Shown here piece by piece: positions 15,070 to 24,331 of a stretch of 64,000 bases of DNA. The stretch comes from Streptomyces indicus. GTDB taxonomy: Bacteria > Actinomycetota > Actinomycetes > Streptomycetales > Streptomycetaceae. The notes under the pieces were generated by a model, which saw only the letters and a program-made list of their open reading frames with translations, made no database searches and was not told the DNA's origin. The DNA lies in assembly GCF_900100315.1 (NCBI RefSeq), contig NZ_FNFF01000015.1, forward strand, positions 1 to 64,000, written 5' to 3'. The position numbers were made by a program, and so were the translations under genes. Numbering within the stretch: position 1 is the first letter of the stretch; every line of letters starts with the position of its first letter.

Positions 15070-15660
15070 TCACGGATCGTCGATCTCCACCTGCGGCGCA
15101 TGGTCGTGCCAGGTGCAGAAGACCGAGACCTCGCGGTTGCCCTGGGTGAAGGTGACGCGGATCCAGTCCTGCTGCGGCTGCTTCCAGATCTGCATCTGCC
15201 AGCCGGTGTTGGGCGTCGCCGAGACCAACTCGGCGGAATCGGCGTGGATTTCGAAGACGACGCGGCCGCCCGAGACGTTGTAGCCCTTCACGTCCCCGGC
15301 CGGCGAGGACGAGGCCGAGGGGGACGAGCCGGACGACTTGCTCGGCTTGCTGCTGCTGGAGGAACCTCCGGAATCACTGCCACCGGTACCGGCGGATTTC
15401 GGCGGTTCATCCGAGGTGGTGCCTTCGTTCGAAGAGCCGGACTTCGAGGGCTGCTTGGGGCGCTGCGTGGAGGAGGACGCCTTCGGATCGGTCGCCTGCT
15501 GTGTCGTCTCCTGCGAAGCGGTCAGCGGGAGGGCCTTCGGCGGGTCGTAGGCCGTCCCGGACATGACTGTGTGCACCCCCCACCAGGACAGCGTCACGGC
15601 TGCCCCGGTGGCGCATGTCCACGCCGCTGCATGTGCCAGCCCGGTATAAGTCCTGTGCAT
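15070..15660 (-). CDS. Membrane-anchored protein with Ser-rich linker
   Basis: A 196-residue protein with one N-terminal hydrophobic segment (AAAWTCATGAAVTLSWWGVHTVM), then a roughly 80-residue S/K/P/G-rich disordered linker, then a C-terminal beta domain of about 75 residues (GYNVSGGRVVFEIHADSAEL... WQMQIWKQPQQDWIRVTFTQGNREVSVFCTW). The layout suggests an extracytoplasmic domain tethered across the cell wall. I chose ATG 15660 because CAGGAT lies just upstream and the longer reading frame adds only arginine/proline-rich non-coding-like sequence. It is divergent from the two-component system at 15759 and could be its target or accessory, which is inference from position. Confidence 0.78.
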   Translation of the reverse strand: MHRTYTGLAHAAAWTCATGAAVTLSWWGVHTVMSGTAYDPPKALPLTASQETTQQATDPKASSSTQRPKQPSKSGSSNEGTTSDEPPKSAGTGGSDSGGSSSSSKPSKSSGSSPSASSSPAGDVKGYNVSGGRVVFEIHADSAELVSATPNTGWQMQIWKQPQQDWIRVTFTQGNREVSVFCTWHDHAPQVEIDDP

Positions 15661-15758
15661 CGCGGGCCATCCTGCCCCATGAGGCCCACGCGTGTCCCGG
15701 GCGTCCGGGAATGCCGGTGCCATGACCGGCGTCCCCCGTATGGCGTACGGTGCGGGCC

Positions 15759-16451
15759 ATGGCAAGTGTGCTCGTGGTCGAGGACGACCAGTTCGTACGC
15801 TCGGCCCTCATCCGGCATCTGACCGAGGCCTCGCACACCGTGCGCAGCGTCGGGACGGCCCTGGAGGCGCTGCGCGAGGTCGCTCATTTCCGCTTCGACG
15901 TGGTGATTCTCGATCTCGGTCTGCCCGACCTGGACGGGGCCGAGGCGCTGAAGATGCTGCGCGGGATCACCGACGTGCCTGTGATCATCGCCACGGCGCG
16001 CGACGACGAGGCGGAGATCGTCCGGCTGCTCAACGACGGCGCCGACGACTACCTGACCAAGCCCTTCTCGGTCGAGCACCTGTCGGCCCGGATGGCCGCC
16101 GTGCTGCGCCGCGCCGGCTCCGGCGGCGCGGGCGAGGCCGCGGTGTCCAGCGTCCTGCGCGTGGGCGGGCTCGCCATCGACCCGCTGCGCCGCCAGGCCT
16201 CGCTCGACGGCACCACCCTCGACCTCACCCGGCGCGAGTTCGACCTGCTCGCCTTCCTCGCCGGCCGGCCCGGCGTGGTCGTCCCGCGCAAGGAGCTGCT
16301 CGCGGAGGTCTGGCAGCAGTCGTACGGGGACGACCAGACCATCGACGTCCATCTGTCCTGGTTGCGCCGGAAGTTGGGTGAAACCGCCGCGAAGCCCCGT
16401 TATCTGCACACTCTGCGCGGTGTCGGAGTGAAGCTGGAGCCCCCGCGGTGA
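15759..16451 (+). CDS. OmpR/PhoB-family response regulator
   Basis: A 230-residue regulator. The receiver domain has the acidic pair D9-D10 (VVEDDQ), phosphoacceptor D52 (VVILDLGLPDLDG), T79 and K101 (DDYLTKPF). The C-terminal winged helix covers about residues 135-228 (LDLTRREFDLLAFLAGRPG... VDVHLSWLRRKLG... LHTLRGVGVKLE). It overlaps the histidine kinase gene by 4 bp, so the two form one translationally coupled two-component system. The target genes are not evident; the divergent membrane-anchored protein is a candidate. Confidence 0.95.
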   Translation: MASVLVVEDDQFVRSALIRHLTEASHTVRSVGTALEALREVAHFRFDVVILDLGLPDLDGAEALKMLRGITDVPVIIATARDDEAEIVRLLNDGADDYLTKPFSVEHLSARMAAVLRRAGSGGAGEAAVSSVLRVGGLAIDPLRRQASLDGTTLDLTRREFDLLAFLAGRPGVVVPRKELLAEVWQQSYGDDQTIDVHLSWLRRKLGETAAKPRYLHTLRGVGVKLEPPR

Positions 16452-17848
16452 GGTGGGCGCTCGTCAAGGTGTGCCTGGCCGTCACCACGATGGTCGTGGT
16501 CGCCTTCGCGGTCCCGCTGGCCCTGGTCATCAAGGAGATGGCGAGCGACCGCGCGCTCTCCAACGCCGAGCGGCAGGCGGCCAACATCGCGCCCACGCTC
16601 TCCATCACCACCGACCGCGACGAGCTCGACCGGGCCATCGCGATCACCGACGCGGGCGGCGAGGGCCGGATGGCGGTCCACCTGCCGGCCGCCGACGGGC
16701 AGCCCGCACGGCAGATCGGCGTGCAGCGCGCGACGGACGCCGACGTGGAGACCGCCCGCCGCAAGAGCCGCGCCTTCATCGCGCAGGCACCCGGCGGGTC
16801 CGTGCTGCTCCAGCCCACCGCCCTGAGCTCGGGCGGCAACGCGGTCGTGGAGATCTTCGTGCCCGAGGGCGAGGCCACCAACGGCGTCGGCACGGCCTGG
16901 CTGGTACTCGCGGGCGTGGGCGTCGCGCTGATCATCGGCTCCGTGGCGGTGGCGGACCGGCTCGGCGTACGGCTCATCCAGCCGGCCAAGCGCCTGGCCG
17001 GCGCCGCGCACGCGCTCGGTGAGGGCAAGCTGGGCGCGCGCGTGCCCGAGGAGGGCCCCACCGAACTCAAGTCGGCCGCGGTCGCCTTCAACTCCATGGC
17101 CGACCAGGTGGTCCAACTCCTCGCCAACGAGCGGGAACTGGCCGCCGACCTCTCCCACCGCCTCCGTACGCCGCTGACCGTCCTGCGCCTCAACGCCGCG
17201 TCCCTGGGCGACGGAGCGGCCGCCGACCAGACGCGCTCGGCCGTCGAGCAGCTGGAACGCGAGGTCGACACGATCATCCGCACGGCCCGCGAGGCCAAGC
17301 CGCAGACCGGGCACGGCCCGGGCGGCGGCTGCGACGCGGCCGAGGTGATCCGCGAACGCATGGCGTTCTGGTCGGCGCTCGCCGAGGACGAGGCGCGCAA
17401 GGTGCGGGTCGCGGGCGTGGACCGCCCCGTGCACATCCCGGTCGCCCGCGCCGACCTGGTCGCGTCCCTGGACGCCCTGCTCGGCAACGTGTTCCGGCAC
17501 ACCCCCGAGGGCACGGCCTTCGCGGTCGACGTGCACAGCGGCGAGGACGCGGTGATCGTCCTGATCTCGGACGCGGGCCCGGGCATCACCGACCCGGAGG
17601 CCGCCCTGCGCCGGGGCGGCGGCTCGGGCGAGGCGGGTTCGACCGGGCTCGGCCTGGACATCGTCCGGCAGATGGCCGAGTCCACGGGCGGAGACCTGCG
17701 CATCGGCTCCTCGGTCCTCGGCGGTACGGAGATCCGCATCTGGATCCAGCTCGACGACCGCCGCCCCACCGAGGGCCGCCGCAGGCACCGGGGGCCGGCG
17801 GTCCGCCGCCGCAGGAAGGGACAGCCGGCGAGCCCGACCGGCGTGTGA
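16448..17848 (+). CDS. Two-component sensor histidine kinase
   Basis: A 466-residue kinase. TM1 is at about 5-28, a periplasmic sensor region of about 115 residues follows, TM2 is at about 150-170, then HAMP, then the H-box LSHRLRTPLT with phosphoacceptor H237. The ATPase domain has an N-box (LLGNVFRHTPEG), G1 (SDAGPGI) and G2 (GSTGLGLDIV). A short basic tail (RRRHRGPAVRRRRKG) ends the protein. GTG 16448 overlaps the response regulator stop. The extracytoplasmic sensor matches no domain I can name, so the signal is unknown. Confidence 0.94.
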   Translation: MRWALVKVCLAVTTMVVVAFAVPLALVIKEMASDRALSNAERQAANIAPTLSITTDRDELDRAIAITDAGGEGRMAVHLPAADGQPARQIGVQRATDADVETARRKSRAFIAQAPGGSVLLQPTALSSGGNAVVEIFVPEGEATNGVGTAWLVLAGVGVALIIGSVAVADRLGVRLIQPAKRLAGAAHALGEGKLGARVPEEGPTELKSAAVAFNSMADQVVQLLANERELAADLSHRLRTPLTVLRLNAASLGDGAAADQTRSAVEQLEREVDTIIRTAREAKPQTGHGPGGGCDAAEVIRERMAFWSALAEDEARKVRVAGVDRPVHIPVARADLVASLDALLGNVFRHTPEGTAFAVDVHSGEDAVIVLISDAGPGITDPEAALRRGGGSGEAGSTGLGLDIVRQMAESTGGDLRIGSSVLGGTEIRIWIQLDDRRPTEGRRRHRGPAVRRRRKGQPASPTGV

Positions 17849-17991
17849 CGCCGGGACGCGAACGGACGGGCGCGGCCCGGCCGGGTCCCCCGATCCGGCC
17901 GGGACGCACCCTTTCCCCCGCTGTCCCCCCGTCGGCCACCGCACGCAGCACGTCCCGGCGCGCCCGCACCTCACCCGACGCCCGCGCCTCC

Positions 17992-19470
17992 TCACTCCAC
18001 GGGAGGCAGCACCCCTTCCCGTGCCGCCTGCCCGTACCAGCGCGCGCTCGACTTCGGGATGCGCGCCTGCGTCTCGTAGTCCACGTACACCGCGCCGAAC
18101 CGCTTGCTGTAGCCGTACGCCCACTCGAAGTTGTCCAGGAGCGACCAGAGGAAGTAGCCGCGTACGTCCGCGCCCCGGCGGATCGCCTCGTGCACGGCGG
18201 ACAGGTGGCTGTGCAGATAGCGGACGCGGTCCGGGTCGTGGACGCGGCCGTCCTCGCCGACCCGGTCCTCGAAGGCCGCCCCGTTCTCCGTCACGAAGAG
18301 CGGAACCCCGGGAGCCTCGGCGGTGTACTGAAGGAGAAGGTCGGTGAGGCCGGTCGGATCCACCGGCCAGTCCATCGCGGTCAGTTCGCCCGGCGCCTGG
18401 TGGAAGGCCACCTTGTCCGCGCCCGGCCAGGGGGAGTGGGAGCCGGAGTTGTGTCCGTCCTTGCGCGGGGCGTTCGGGTCGTCCGTGGCCGAGACCACCG
18501 CGGGCGCGTAGTAGTTGATGCCCAGGAAGTCCAGAGGCTGCTTGATGACGGCAAGGTCCTCGGGCCGTACGAAGGACCAGTCCGTGAGGTGGGAGGTGTC
18601 GGCGATCAGGTCCTGGGGATAGGCGCCCTTGAGCAGCGGGCCGCTGAAGATCCGGTTGGCGAGCGCGTCGATGCGGCGCTGCGCGTCCCGGTCCTCGGGC
18701 GAGTCCGTGAGGGGGCGTACGGCGCTGGGGTTGAGCGCGATACCGATCTTCGCGCGGGCCGGCAGCGCGGCCCGCAGCGCCTTCGCGGCGAGCCCGTGCC
18801 CTAGGTTGAGGTGGTGCGCCGCGCGCAGCGCCGCCACATCGTCGGTGCGGCCCGGCGCGTGCACCCCGGATCCGTAGCCCAGAAAGGCGCTGCACCAGGG
18901 CTCGTTGAGGGTGGACCACAGCTCCACCCGGTCGCCGAGCGCGCCGGCCACGATCCCGGCGTACTCGGCGAACCGCTCCGCCGTGTCCCGCTCCGGCCAC
19001 CCGCCGCCCGCGCTGGACCCGCTCGGGAAGGCGGTCTCCAGGTCCTGCGGCAGGTCCCAGTGGTAGAGCGTGGCCATCGGCGTGATGCCGTGCTCGAGGA
19101 GTTCGTCGACGAGGGCGCGGTAGAAGTCGAGCCCGCGCTGTACCGCGGGCCCGCGCCCGGTGGGCTGCACGCGCGGCCAGGAGACGGAGAACCGGTAGGC
19201 GCCCAGGCCGAGTTCGGCCATCAGGCGCACGTCGTCGCGGAAGCGGTGGTAGTGGTCGCAGGCCACGTCACCGGTGTCGCCGCCGAGCACCTTGCCCGGC
19301 GTCCGGCTGAAGGTGTCCCAGATGGACGGGGTGCGCCCGTCCTCCTGCGCGGCCCCCTCGATCTGGTACGCGGCGGTGGCCGCGCCCCACAGGAAGCCGG
19401 GCGGAAATCCGGCGGAGCCGGTGGCGGCCGGCGCTGTCCCGGGGATGGTGGATGTCTCTGCTGCGGGCAC
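17992..19470 (-). CDS. bglC: GH1 beta-glucosidase (cellobiase) BglC
   Basis: A 492-residue family 1 glycoside hydrolase without a signal peptide, hence cytoplasmic. It has FPPGFLWGAATAAYQIEGAA at the N-terminus, the acid/base glutamate in STLNEPWCSAFLG, and the nucleophile in PLFVTENGAAFED near residue 390. It hydrolyses cellobiose and cello-oligosaccharides brought in by CebEFG, whose genes lie immediately upstream on the same strand; the locus order cebR<>cebE-cebF-cebG-bglC is the classical Streptomyces one. The GTG start is preceded directly by a CebR box whose GGGAG lies 7 nt from the start codon and appears to serve as the Shine-Dalgarno. Confidence 0.96.
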   Translation of the reverse strand: MPAAETSTIPGTAPAATGSAGFPPGFLWGAATAAYQIEGAAQEDGRTPSIWDTFSRTPGKVLGGDTGDVACDHYHRFRDDVRLMAELGLGAYRFSVSWPRVQPTGRGPAVQRGLDFYRALVDELLEHGITPMATLYHWDLPQDLETAFPSGSSAGGGWPERDTAERFAEYAGIVAGALGDRVELWSTLNEPWCSAFLGYGSGVHAPGRTDDVAALRAAHHLNLGHGLAAKALRAALPARAKIGIALNPSAVRPLTDSPEDRDAQRRIDALANRIFSGPLLKGAYPQDLIADTSHLTDWSFVRPEDLAVIKQPLDFLGINYYAPAVVSATDDPNAPRKDGHNSGSHSPWPGADKVAFHQAPGELTAMDWPVDPTGLTDLLLQYTAEAPGVPLFVTENGAAFEDRVGEDGRVHDPDRVRYLHSHLSAVHEAIRRGADVRGYFLWSLLDNFEWAYGYSKRFGAVYVDYETQARIPKSSARWYGQAAREGVLPPVE

Positions 19471-19483
19471 GGGAGCGCTCCCA
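19470..19483. promoter_or_regulatory. CebR operator over the bglC ribosome-binding site
   Basis: CGGGAGCGCTCCCA (19470-19483) contains the 12-bp palindrome GGGAGCGCTCCC, identical to the core of the CebR box before cebE. On the minus strand it immediately precedes the bglC GTG start, so the operator, the Shine-Dalgarno GGGAG and the start codon are contiguous. This provides a second CebR control point specific to bglC. Confidence 0.88.
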
Positions 19484-19562
19484 TTCTTGGTACGGGAAAG
19501 GGGAGTTGAGGAATCGGGTCAGGGGAGGGCGGGCGTGCGGAGGCGGCGTGGGCCGAGCGGGC

Positions 19563-20471
19563 TCAGCCCTTCACCGCCCCCTGCATGATCCCGCCGACGA
19601 TCTGCTTGCCGAACACGACGAAGGCGATGAGCAGCGGCAGGGTGCCGAGCAGCGCGCCCGCCATGATCACCGACTGGTCGGGGATGTACCCGCGCCCGAG
19701 ACCGGTCAAAGCGACCTGCACGGTCGGACTTCCGTTCTGGGTCAGGGCGATGATCGGCCAGAAGAAGTCGTTCCAGGCCTGCACGAAGGTGAGCATCCCG
19801 AGCACCGCCATCGCGGGCCGCGCCGCCGGGAACACCACGTGCCACAGCACGCGCCAGCTGCTCGCGCCGTCCACGCGCGCCGCCTCGACCAGCTCGTTCG
19901 GCAGCGCCTGCACCAGGTACTGGCGCATGAAGAACACCCCGAAGGCGCAGACGAAGAACGGGAAGATCACCGCCTGGAGCTGATCGGTCCAGGACAGCTC
20001 GGCGATCAGCATGTACAGCGGTACGACGCTGAGCTGGGGCGGCACCATCATCGTGGCGATCACGAAGAAGAGCAGGAAGTTCTTCCAGCGGAAGCGCAGT
20101 TTGGCGAAGGCGAACCCGGCCAGCGTCGAGATGAACACGGTCCCGGCGGACGCGATGGTCGCCACGATCGTGGTGTTGAGCAGGGCCGTGCCCATGTTGG
20201 CGTCGGTCCAGGCGATCTCGAGGTTCCGGAAGAGATTGCCGCCGAACCAGAAGGGCGGCGGGGTCTGCGCGAGCCGCTCGTTGTTGCGCGAGGCCGCGAT
20301 CGCCGTCCACACCAGCGGGAACAGCGAGAGCACCGTCACGACGATCAGGACGAGATACGTCCACTTGCCGCCGTACAGGGTCTTGCCGGCCTTGCTCTTG
20401 CGCGAAGGCGCCTTCACGGGACGGCTCTCGAGCTGACCCGTGGGCACCTTGTCGGTGACGGTGGTGCTCAT
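19563..20471 (-). CDS. cebG: Cellobiose/cellotriose ABC permease CebG
   Basis: A 302-residue MalG-type permease with six hydrophobic segments, beginning TYLVLIVVTVLSLFPLVWTAIAA. The cytoplasmic EAA loop is VEAARVDGASSWRVLWHVVFP, the ATPase docking site. The operon has no ATPase gene; in Streptomyces the shared ATPase MsiK energises this transporter. The gene starts one base after the cebF stop (TGAGATG), indicating coupled expression. Confidence 0.95.
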   Translation of the reverse strand: MSTTVTDKVPTGQLESRPVKAPSRKSKAGKTLYGGKWTYLVLIVVTVLSLFPLVWTAIAASRNNERLAQTPPPFWFGGNLFRNLEIAWTDANMGTALLNTTIVATIASAGTVFISTLAGFAFAKLRFRWKNFLLFFVIATMMVPPQLSVVPLYMLIAELSWTDQLQAVIFPFFVCAFGVFFMRQYLVQALPNELVEAARVDGASSWRVLWHVVFPAARPAMAVLGMLTFVQAWNDFFWPIIALTQNGSPTVQVALTGLGRGYIPDQSVIMAGALLGTLPLLIAFVVFGKQIVGGIMQGAVKG

Positions 20472-20472
20472 C

Positions 20473-21501
20473 TCAGGCCCTCCCTTCGTTCTTGCGCAGC
20501 CGGCGCGCGAGCAGCCAGTTGACCGCGGCGATCACCAGCAGGATGAGGAACATGGCCCAGGCGATGGCCGAGGCGCGGCCCAGATGCAGGTTCACCCAGC
20601 CCTGCTCGTACAGATAGAGCCCGAGCGTCTGGAACTGGTGGTCGGGGCCGCCGGTCGGCGAGGCGCCGTCGTTGAACAGCAGCGGCTCACCGAAGAGCTG
20701 CGTGGCTCCGATCGTCGAGACAACGCAGGTGAACAGGATCGTGGGCCGCAGCGAGGGCAGCGTCACATGCCAGAACTGCTGCCAGCGCGAGGCCCCGTCG
20801 AGGGCCGCCGACTCGTACAGGTCGTTGGGGATGGACTGCATCGCGGCCAGATAGATCAGCGCGTTGTACCCCGTCCAGCGCCAGATCACGATCGTCGAGA
20901 CCGCGAGCTGCGAGGTGAACGTGCCGTTCTTCCAGTCGATGTTGTCGATCCCGACCAGGCCGAGACCCCAGTTGATCATCCCGTAGTCGCGCCCGAAGAG
21001 GAGCACGAACACCAGCGTCGCCGCGGCCACGGAGGTGGCGTACGGGGTGAGCACCGCGACCCGGAAGAACCAGGAGCCGCGCAGCTTGTAGTTGAGCAGA
21101 TGCGCGATCCCGAGGGCCATCACGAGCTGCGGCACGGTCGACAGGAGACCGATCGTGACGGTGTTCTTCAGCGCGTTCCAGAAGAATTCGTCACCGAGCA
21201 GCCGCGTGAAGTTCTTGAACCCGATCCACTCCATGTTGTTGGGATCGGTCAGGGAGACCCGGTGCAGAGAGGCCCAGCCGGTGTACAGGAGCGGGAAGAG
21301 CCCGAAGGCGAGGAAGAACAGGAAGAACGGCGCGAGGAACGCGTAGGGGCTGTACTTCATGTCCCAGCGGTAGCGCCGGCTGCGCCACGCACGCGCCTTG
21401 AGCTCCTTCGCACCCGGCTCCTGCGGGGGAGCCTTCGGTACGCGCGGGGCCGCGGCCCCCTCCCCCTGGGGGGCCGCGGTGGTCCGGTACTGATTCGCCA
21501 T
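20473..21501 (-). CDS. cebF: Cellobiose/cellotriose ABC permease CebF
   Basis: A 342-residue MalF-type permease. A basic N-terminal tail of about 45 residues precedes the first membrane segment (YAFLAPFFLFFLAFGLFPLLY). The EAA loop is YESAALDGASRWQQFWHVTLP. Its ATG directly follows the cebE stop codon (TAAATG, no intervening base), consistent with a tight operon. It forms the membrane channel with CebG. Confidence 0.95.
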   Translation of the reverse strand: MANQYRTTAAPQGEGAAAPRVPKAPPQEPGAKELKARAWRSRRYRWDMKYSPYAFLAPFFLFFLAFGLFPLLYTGWASLHRVSLTDPNNMEWIGFKNFTRLLGDEFFWNALKNTVTIGLLSTVPQLVMALGIAHLLNYKLRGSWFFRVAVLTPYATSVAAATLVFVLLFGRDYGMINWGLGLVGIDNIDWKNGTFTSQLAVSTIVIWRWTGYNALIYLAAMQSIPNDLYESAALDGASRWQQFWHVTLPSLRPTILFTCVVSTIGATQLFGEPLLFNDGASPTGGPDHQFQTLGLYLYEQGWVNLHLGRASAIAWAMFLILLVIAAVNWLLARRLRKNEGRA

Positions 21502-22827
21502 TTACTGATCCAGCGCGTTGTCGATCGACTTCACTGCCTTGTTCCAGGCCTCATCCGGGTCGGTGCCCTTCTGGTCGACCTGGAGCATGCCCACGTCCGC
21601 GAGGTTCTGCGCGATGATCAGGTCCTTCGGGCCCAGGATCTGGACGGGTGCGTCCAGGGCGGCCTTCGAGAAGATCTCACCGATCGGCGCGTTGTCGAAG
21701 TACTCGTGCTTGGCGTCCTTGACCGCGGGCAGCTCGTAGGCGGCCTTGGCGCTCGGGAAGCTGGCCCGCTCGGTGAAGAACTTCGCCTGCTGCTCGGGAG
21801 CCGTCAGCCACGCGGCGAGCTTCGCGGCCTCCTCCTTGTTCTTGCCTGCCTCGGGCACGACGAGGAAGGAACCGCCCCAGTTGGAGGGCTTGGGCGCGGG
21901 GGCCACGTCCCACTTGCCCTTGGCCTTGTCGCCGCCCTTGTCCTGGATGTAGCCGAGCATCCAGGCCGGGCAGGAGATCGTCGCGAAGTCACCGTTGGAG
22001 AAGGCCTGGTCCCAGCCGGGCGTGAAGCTCTGCAGCTTCGCCGACAGACCCTCCTTCGCGAACTGGGCCGCGAGGTTCCAGCCCTCCTTCACGATCGGGT
22101 TGGTCTTGTACGCGACCTCGCCGTTCTCGTCGTAGAAGCGCTTCTCGCTGCTGCCGTGCACCGCGGCCATCACGTTCGAGGCACCGTCGACGAAGGCGGC
22201 GTCCTTCACCTTCGCCTTGAACTGCTTGCCGACTTCGAGGTACTTGTTCCAGTCGCCGGCCCACAGCGCGCCGACCTTCTCGCGGTCGGTGGGCAGCCCG
22301 GCCTTCTCGAACAGGTCCTTGCGGTAGCAGATGCCCTGCGGTCCGACGTCCGTGCCGAGGCCGACCGTCTTGCCGTCCTTGCTGGTGCCCTGCTGCCACT
22401 TCCAGTCCAGGAAGTTGTTCTTGTCGACGCCCTCGACCTTGCCGAGGTCCATCAGCTTGTCGGCCTGGGTCGCGGTGACCTCGGCGATGTTGTTGACCTC
22501 GACGGCCTGGATGTCGGCGAGGCCGCTGCCCGAGGCGAGGTGGGTGAGCAGCTGCGGGTAGTAGTTCTCGTTCCGCTCGATCGAGGTCTGCTCGATGACG
22601 ATGTTCGGGTTTTCCTTCATGTACTGGTCGTAGAGGCCGGCCTCCTTGAGGCCGAAGGCGCCGAACACACCGACGGTGATGGTGGTCTTGCCCTTGGCGT
22701 CCTTCTTGCCCGAGCCTCCGGAGGGCTCCTTCGAGTCCTCGGCGCAGCCGGCCAGCAGCCCGGCGCCCAACGCTGCGACGGCCGCGATGACCAACGCGTG
22801 ACGGGACGTTCGGTGCCTCATGCGCAT
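21502..22827 (-). CDS. cebE: Cellobiose/cellotriose-binding lipoprotein CebE
   Basis: A 441-residue extracytoplasmic solute-binding protein. The signal peptide ends in the lipobox GLLAGC (Cys about 28), then a G/S/K linker (EDSKEPSGGSGKKD) tethers the family-1 sugar-binding domain. It is the receptor of the cello-oligosaccharide transporter. ATG 22827 has GGAGG six bases upstream. Expression should be controlled by CebR through the palindrome about 115 bp upstream. Confidence 0.95.
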   Translation of the reverse strand: MRMRHRTSRHALVIAAVAALGAGLLAGCAEDSKEPSGGSGKKDAKGKTTITVGVFGAFGLKEAGLYDQYMKENPNIVIEQTSIERNENYYPQLLTHLASGSGLADIQAVEVNNIAEVTATQADKLMDLGKVEGVDKNNFLDWKWQQGTSKDGKTVGLGTDVGPQGICYRKDLFEKAGLPTDREKVGALWAGDWNKYLEVGKQFKAKVKDAAFVDGASNVMAAVHGSSEKRFYDENGEVAYKTNPIVKEGWNLAAQFAKEGLSAKLQSFTPGWDQAFSNGDFATISCPAWMLGYIQDKGGDKAKGKWDVAPAPKPSNWGGSFLVVPEAGKNKEEAAKLAAWLTAPEQQAKFFTERASFPSAKAAYELPAVKDAKHEYFDNAPIGEIFSKAALDAPVQILGPKDLIIAQNLADVGMLQVDQKGTDPDEAWNKAVKSIDNALDQ

Positions 22828-22941
22828 TGCGTCCTCCTAGTGCCCTGACGTGCCGACTCCCGGCCAACTCTCTCGTGCTGTGGGGGGATGCAGCGTGCGG
22901 CTCGGGCGGGAACGTGCGGGTTGTGTAAGTGCCAGGTACGG

Positions 22942-22955
22942 TGGGAGCGCTCCCA
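22942..22955. promoter_or_regulatory. CebR operator between cebE and cebR
   Basis: TGGGAGCGCTCCCA is a perfect 14-bp palindrome identical to the published CebR box. It lies in the divergent cebE/cebR region, 115 bp before cebE and about 210 bp before cebR. Cellobiose or cellotriose binding by CebR is known to release this site in Streptomyces. Confidence 0.95.
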
Positions 22956-23163
22956 TGTGTGATGAGTTGAAGAGTCCCGGCTGGGCCCAGGGGTGTCAAG
23001 GGACCTGACGGACGGAGTCGATTCGGTTATCCGGCTGTTAGTTTTCGCCCGGGTGGCCGAAGTTTCGGACAGCGGCGCAAGGGGCCATACGGTGATCACG
23101 GGCGCACCGCGGCCCGCGAGGCGATGGGGAGGCAGGGATGACGATCCGTCTGGGGAGGCACGT

Positions 23164-24240
23164 ATGACGATGCGTCAGCCTCGGGCAGGAGGCCGGGCCA
23201 GGAGCGGGGGGCGGCCCACGCTCGAAGAGGTCGCGGCCCGCGCCGGCGTCGGCCGCGGCACGGTCTCCCGGGTGATCAACGGTTCGCCTCGCGTCAGCGA
23301 ACGGACGCGTGCCGCCGTCGAGGCGGCCGTGGCCGAGCTCGGCTATGTCCCGAACACGGCGGCCCGCGCGCTCGCCGCGAACCGTACGGACGCGATCGCC
23401 CTGGTCGTTCCGGAGCCGGAGGGCCGCTTCTTCGCCGAGCCCTACTTCTCCGACATCATCCACGGCGTGGGGGTCGCACTCGCCGAGACCGAGGTGCAGC
23501 TGCTCCTGACGTTTGCGAGCAAAGCCCGTGAACGACAGCGCCTGGCCCAGTACCTGGCCGCGCAGCGGGTCGACGGCGTGCTTCTCGTCTCCGTGCACGC
23601 GGACGATCCGCTGCCCGACCTCATCGAGCAGCTGGACATCCCCGCGGTGGTCTCCGGCCGCCGCTCGGCCTCCGAACCCCTGACCTCCGTGGACTCGGAC
23701 AACTACGAGGGCGCGAAGGCGGCCATCGACCACCTTCTCTCCCGCGGCCGCACCCGGATCGCCACCATCACCGGCCGCCTGGACGTCTACGGTGCCCAGC
23801 GCCGCCTCGACGGCTACCGCGCGGCGCTCACCGCGGCGGACCTGCCGGTGGACGAAACCCTCGTCGTCCCGGCCGACTTCACCGAGGGCGGCGGCCGCCG
23901 CGCGATGACGGAGCTGCTCTCCCGCCGCCCCGATCTGGACGCGGTGTTCGCGGCCTCGGACGTGATGGCCTCGGGCGCCCGGCAGATCCTGCGCGAGGCG
24001 GGCCGCCGTATCCCGGACGACGTGGCCCTCGTCGGGTTCGACGACTCCGCGATCGCCCGCCACATGGACCCGCCGCTGACCAGCGTGCGCCAGCCCATCG
24101 AGGAGATGGGCCGCGAGATGACCCGCCTCCTGCTGGAGGAGATCGCCTCGGTGGGCGCCCACCACTCGCCGGCCTCGCGCCTCCTGGCCCGCGAACAGCT
24201 GGTGCTGCCCACGGAGTTGGTGGTCAGGGCGTCGTCGTGA
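23164..24240 (+). CDS. cebR: LacI-family repressor CebR
   Basis: A 358-residue LacI/GalR regulator. The N-terminal HTH is PTLEEVAARAGVGRGTVSRVINGSPRVS (about 18-45 in two stretches), followed by the hinge helix AARALAANRTDAIALVVPE and a periplasmic-binding-protein-like effector domain (SVDSDNYEGAKAAIDHLLSRG... DAVFAASDVMASGA... VALVGFDDSAIARHMDPPLTSVRQP). It represses cebEFG and bglC in the absence of cello-oligosaccharides. ATG 23164 is chosen because GGGGAGG lies 7 bp upstream; longer in-frame starts lack this. Confidence 0.95.
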   Translation: MTMRQPRAGGRARSGGRPTLEEVAARAGVGRGTVSRVINGSPRVSERTRAAVEAAVAELGYVPNTAARALAANRTDAIALVVPEPEGRFFAEPYFSDIIHGVGVALAETEVQLLLTFASKARERQRLAQYLAAQRVDGVLLVSVHADDPLPDLIEQLDIPAVVSGRRSASEPLTSVDSDNYEGAKAAIDHLLSRGRTRIATITGRLDVYGAQRRLDGYRAALTAADLPVDETLVVPADFTEGGGRRAMTELLSRRPDLDAVFAASDVMASGARQILREAGRRIPDDVALVGFDDSAIARHMDPPLTSVRQPIEEMGREMTRLLLEEIASVGAHHSPASRLLAREQLVLPTELVVRASS

Positions 24241-24294
24241 CGTGGCGTGCGGCGGAAGGCCAGGCCTCGTGATGACCTTGCCGTACGGGGGCCC

Positions 24295-24322
24295 TTGACC
24301 TCAACCGAACTTGAGGTACGAG
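24295..24322 (+). promoter_or_regulatory. SoxR-type operator within a promoter
   Basis: CCTCAA-CCGAAC-TTGAGG (24299-24316) has exactly the 18-bp layout of SoxR boxes (CCTCAA-N6-TTGAGG). It is embedded between a -35 TTGACC (24295-24300) and a possible -10 TACGAG (24317-24322), the placement used by MerR-family activators. The predicted transcription start falls at or within a few bases of the ATG at 24332. No soxR gene is in the window. Confidence 0.8.
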
Positions 24323-24331
24323 GCTGGGGCC

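Noticed and set aside
20440..22848. 802-codon plus-strand frame opposite cebF and cebE
   Set aside because: The minus strand encodes a lipoprotein and a permease with tight TAAATG and TGAGATG junctions; the plus frame has no recognisable domain.
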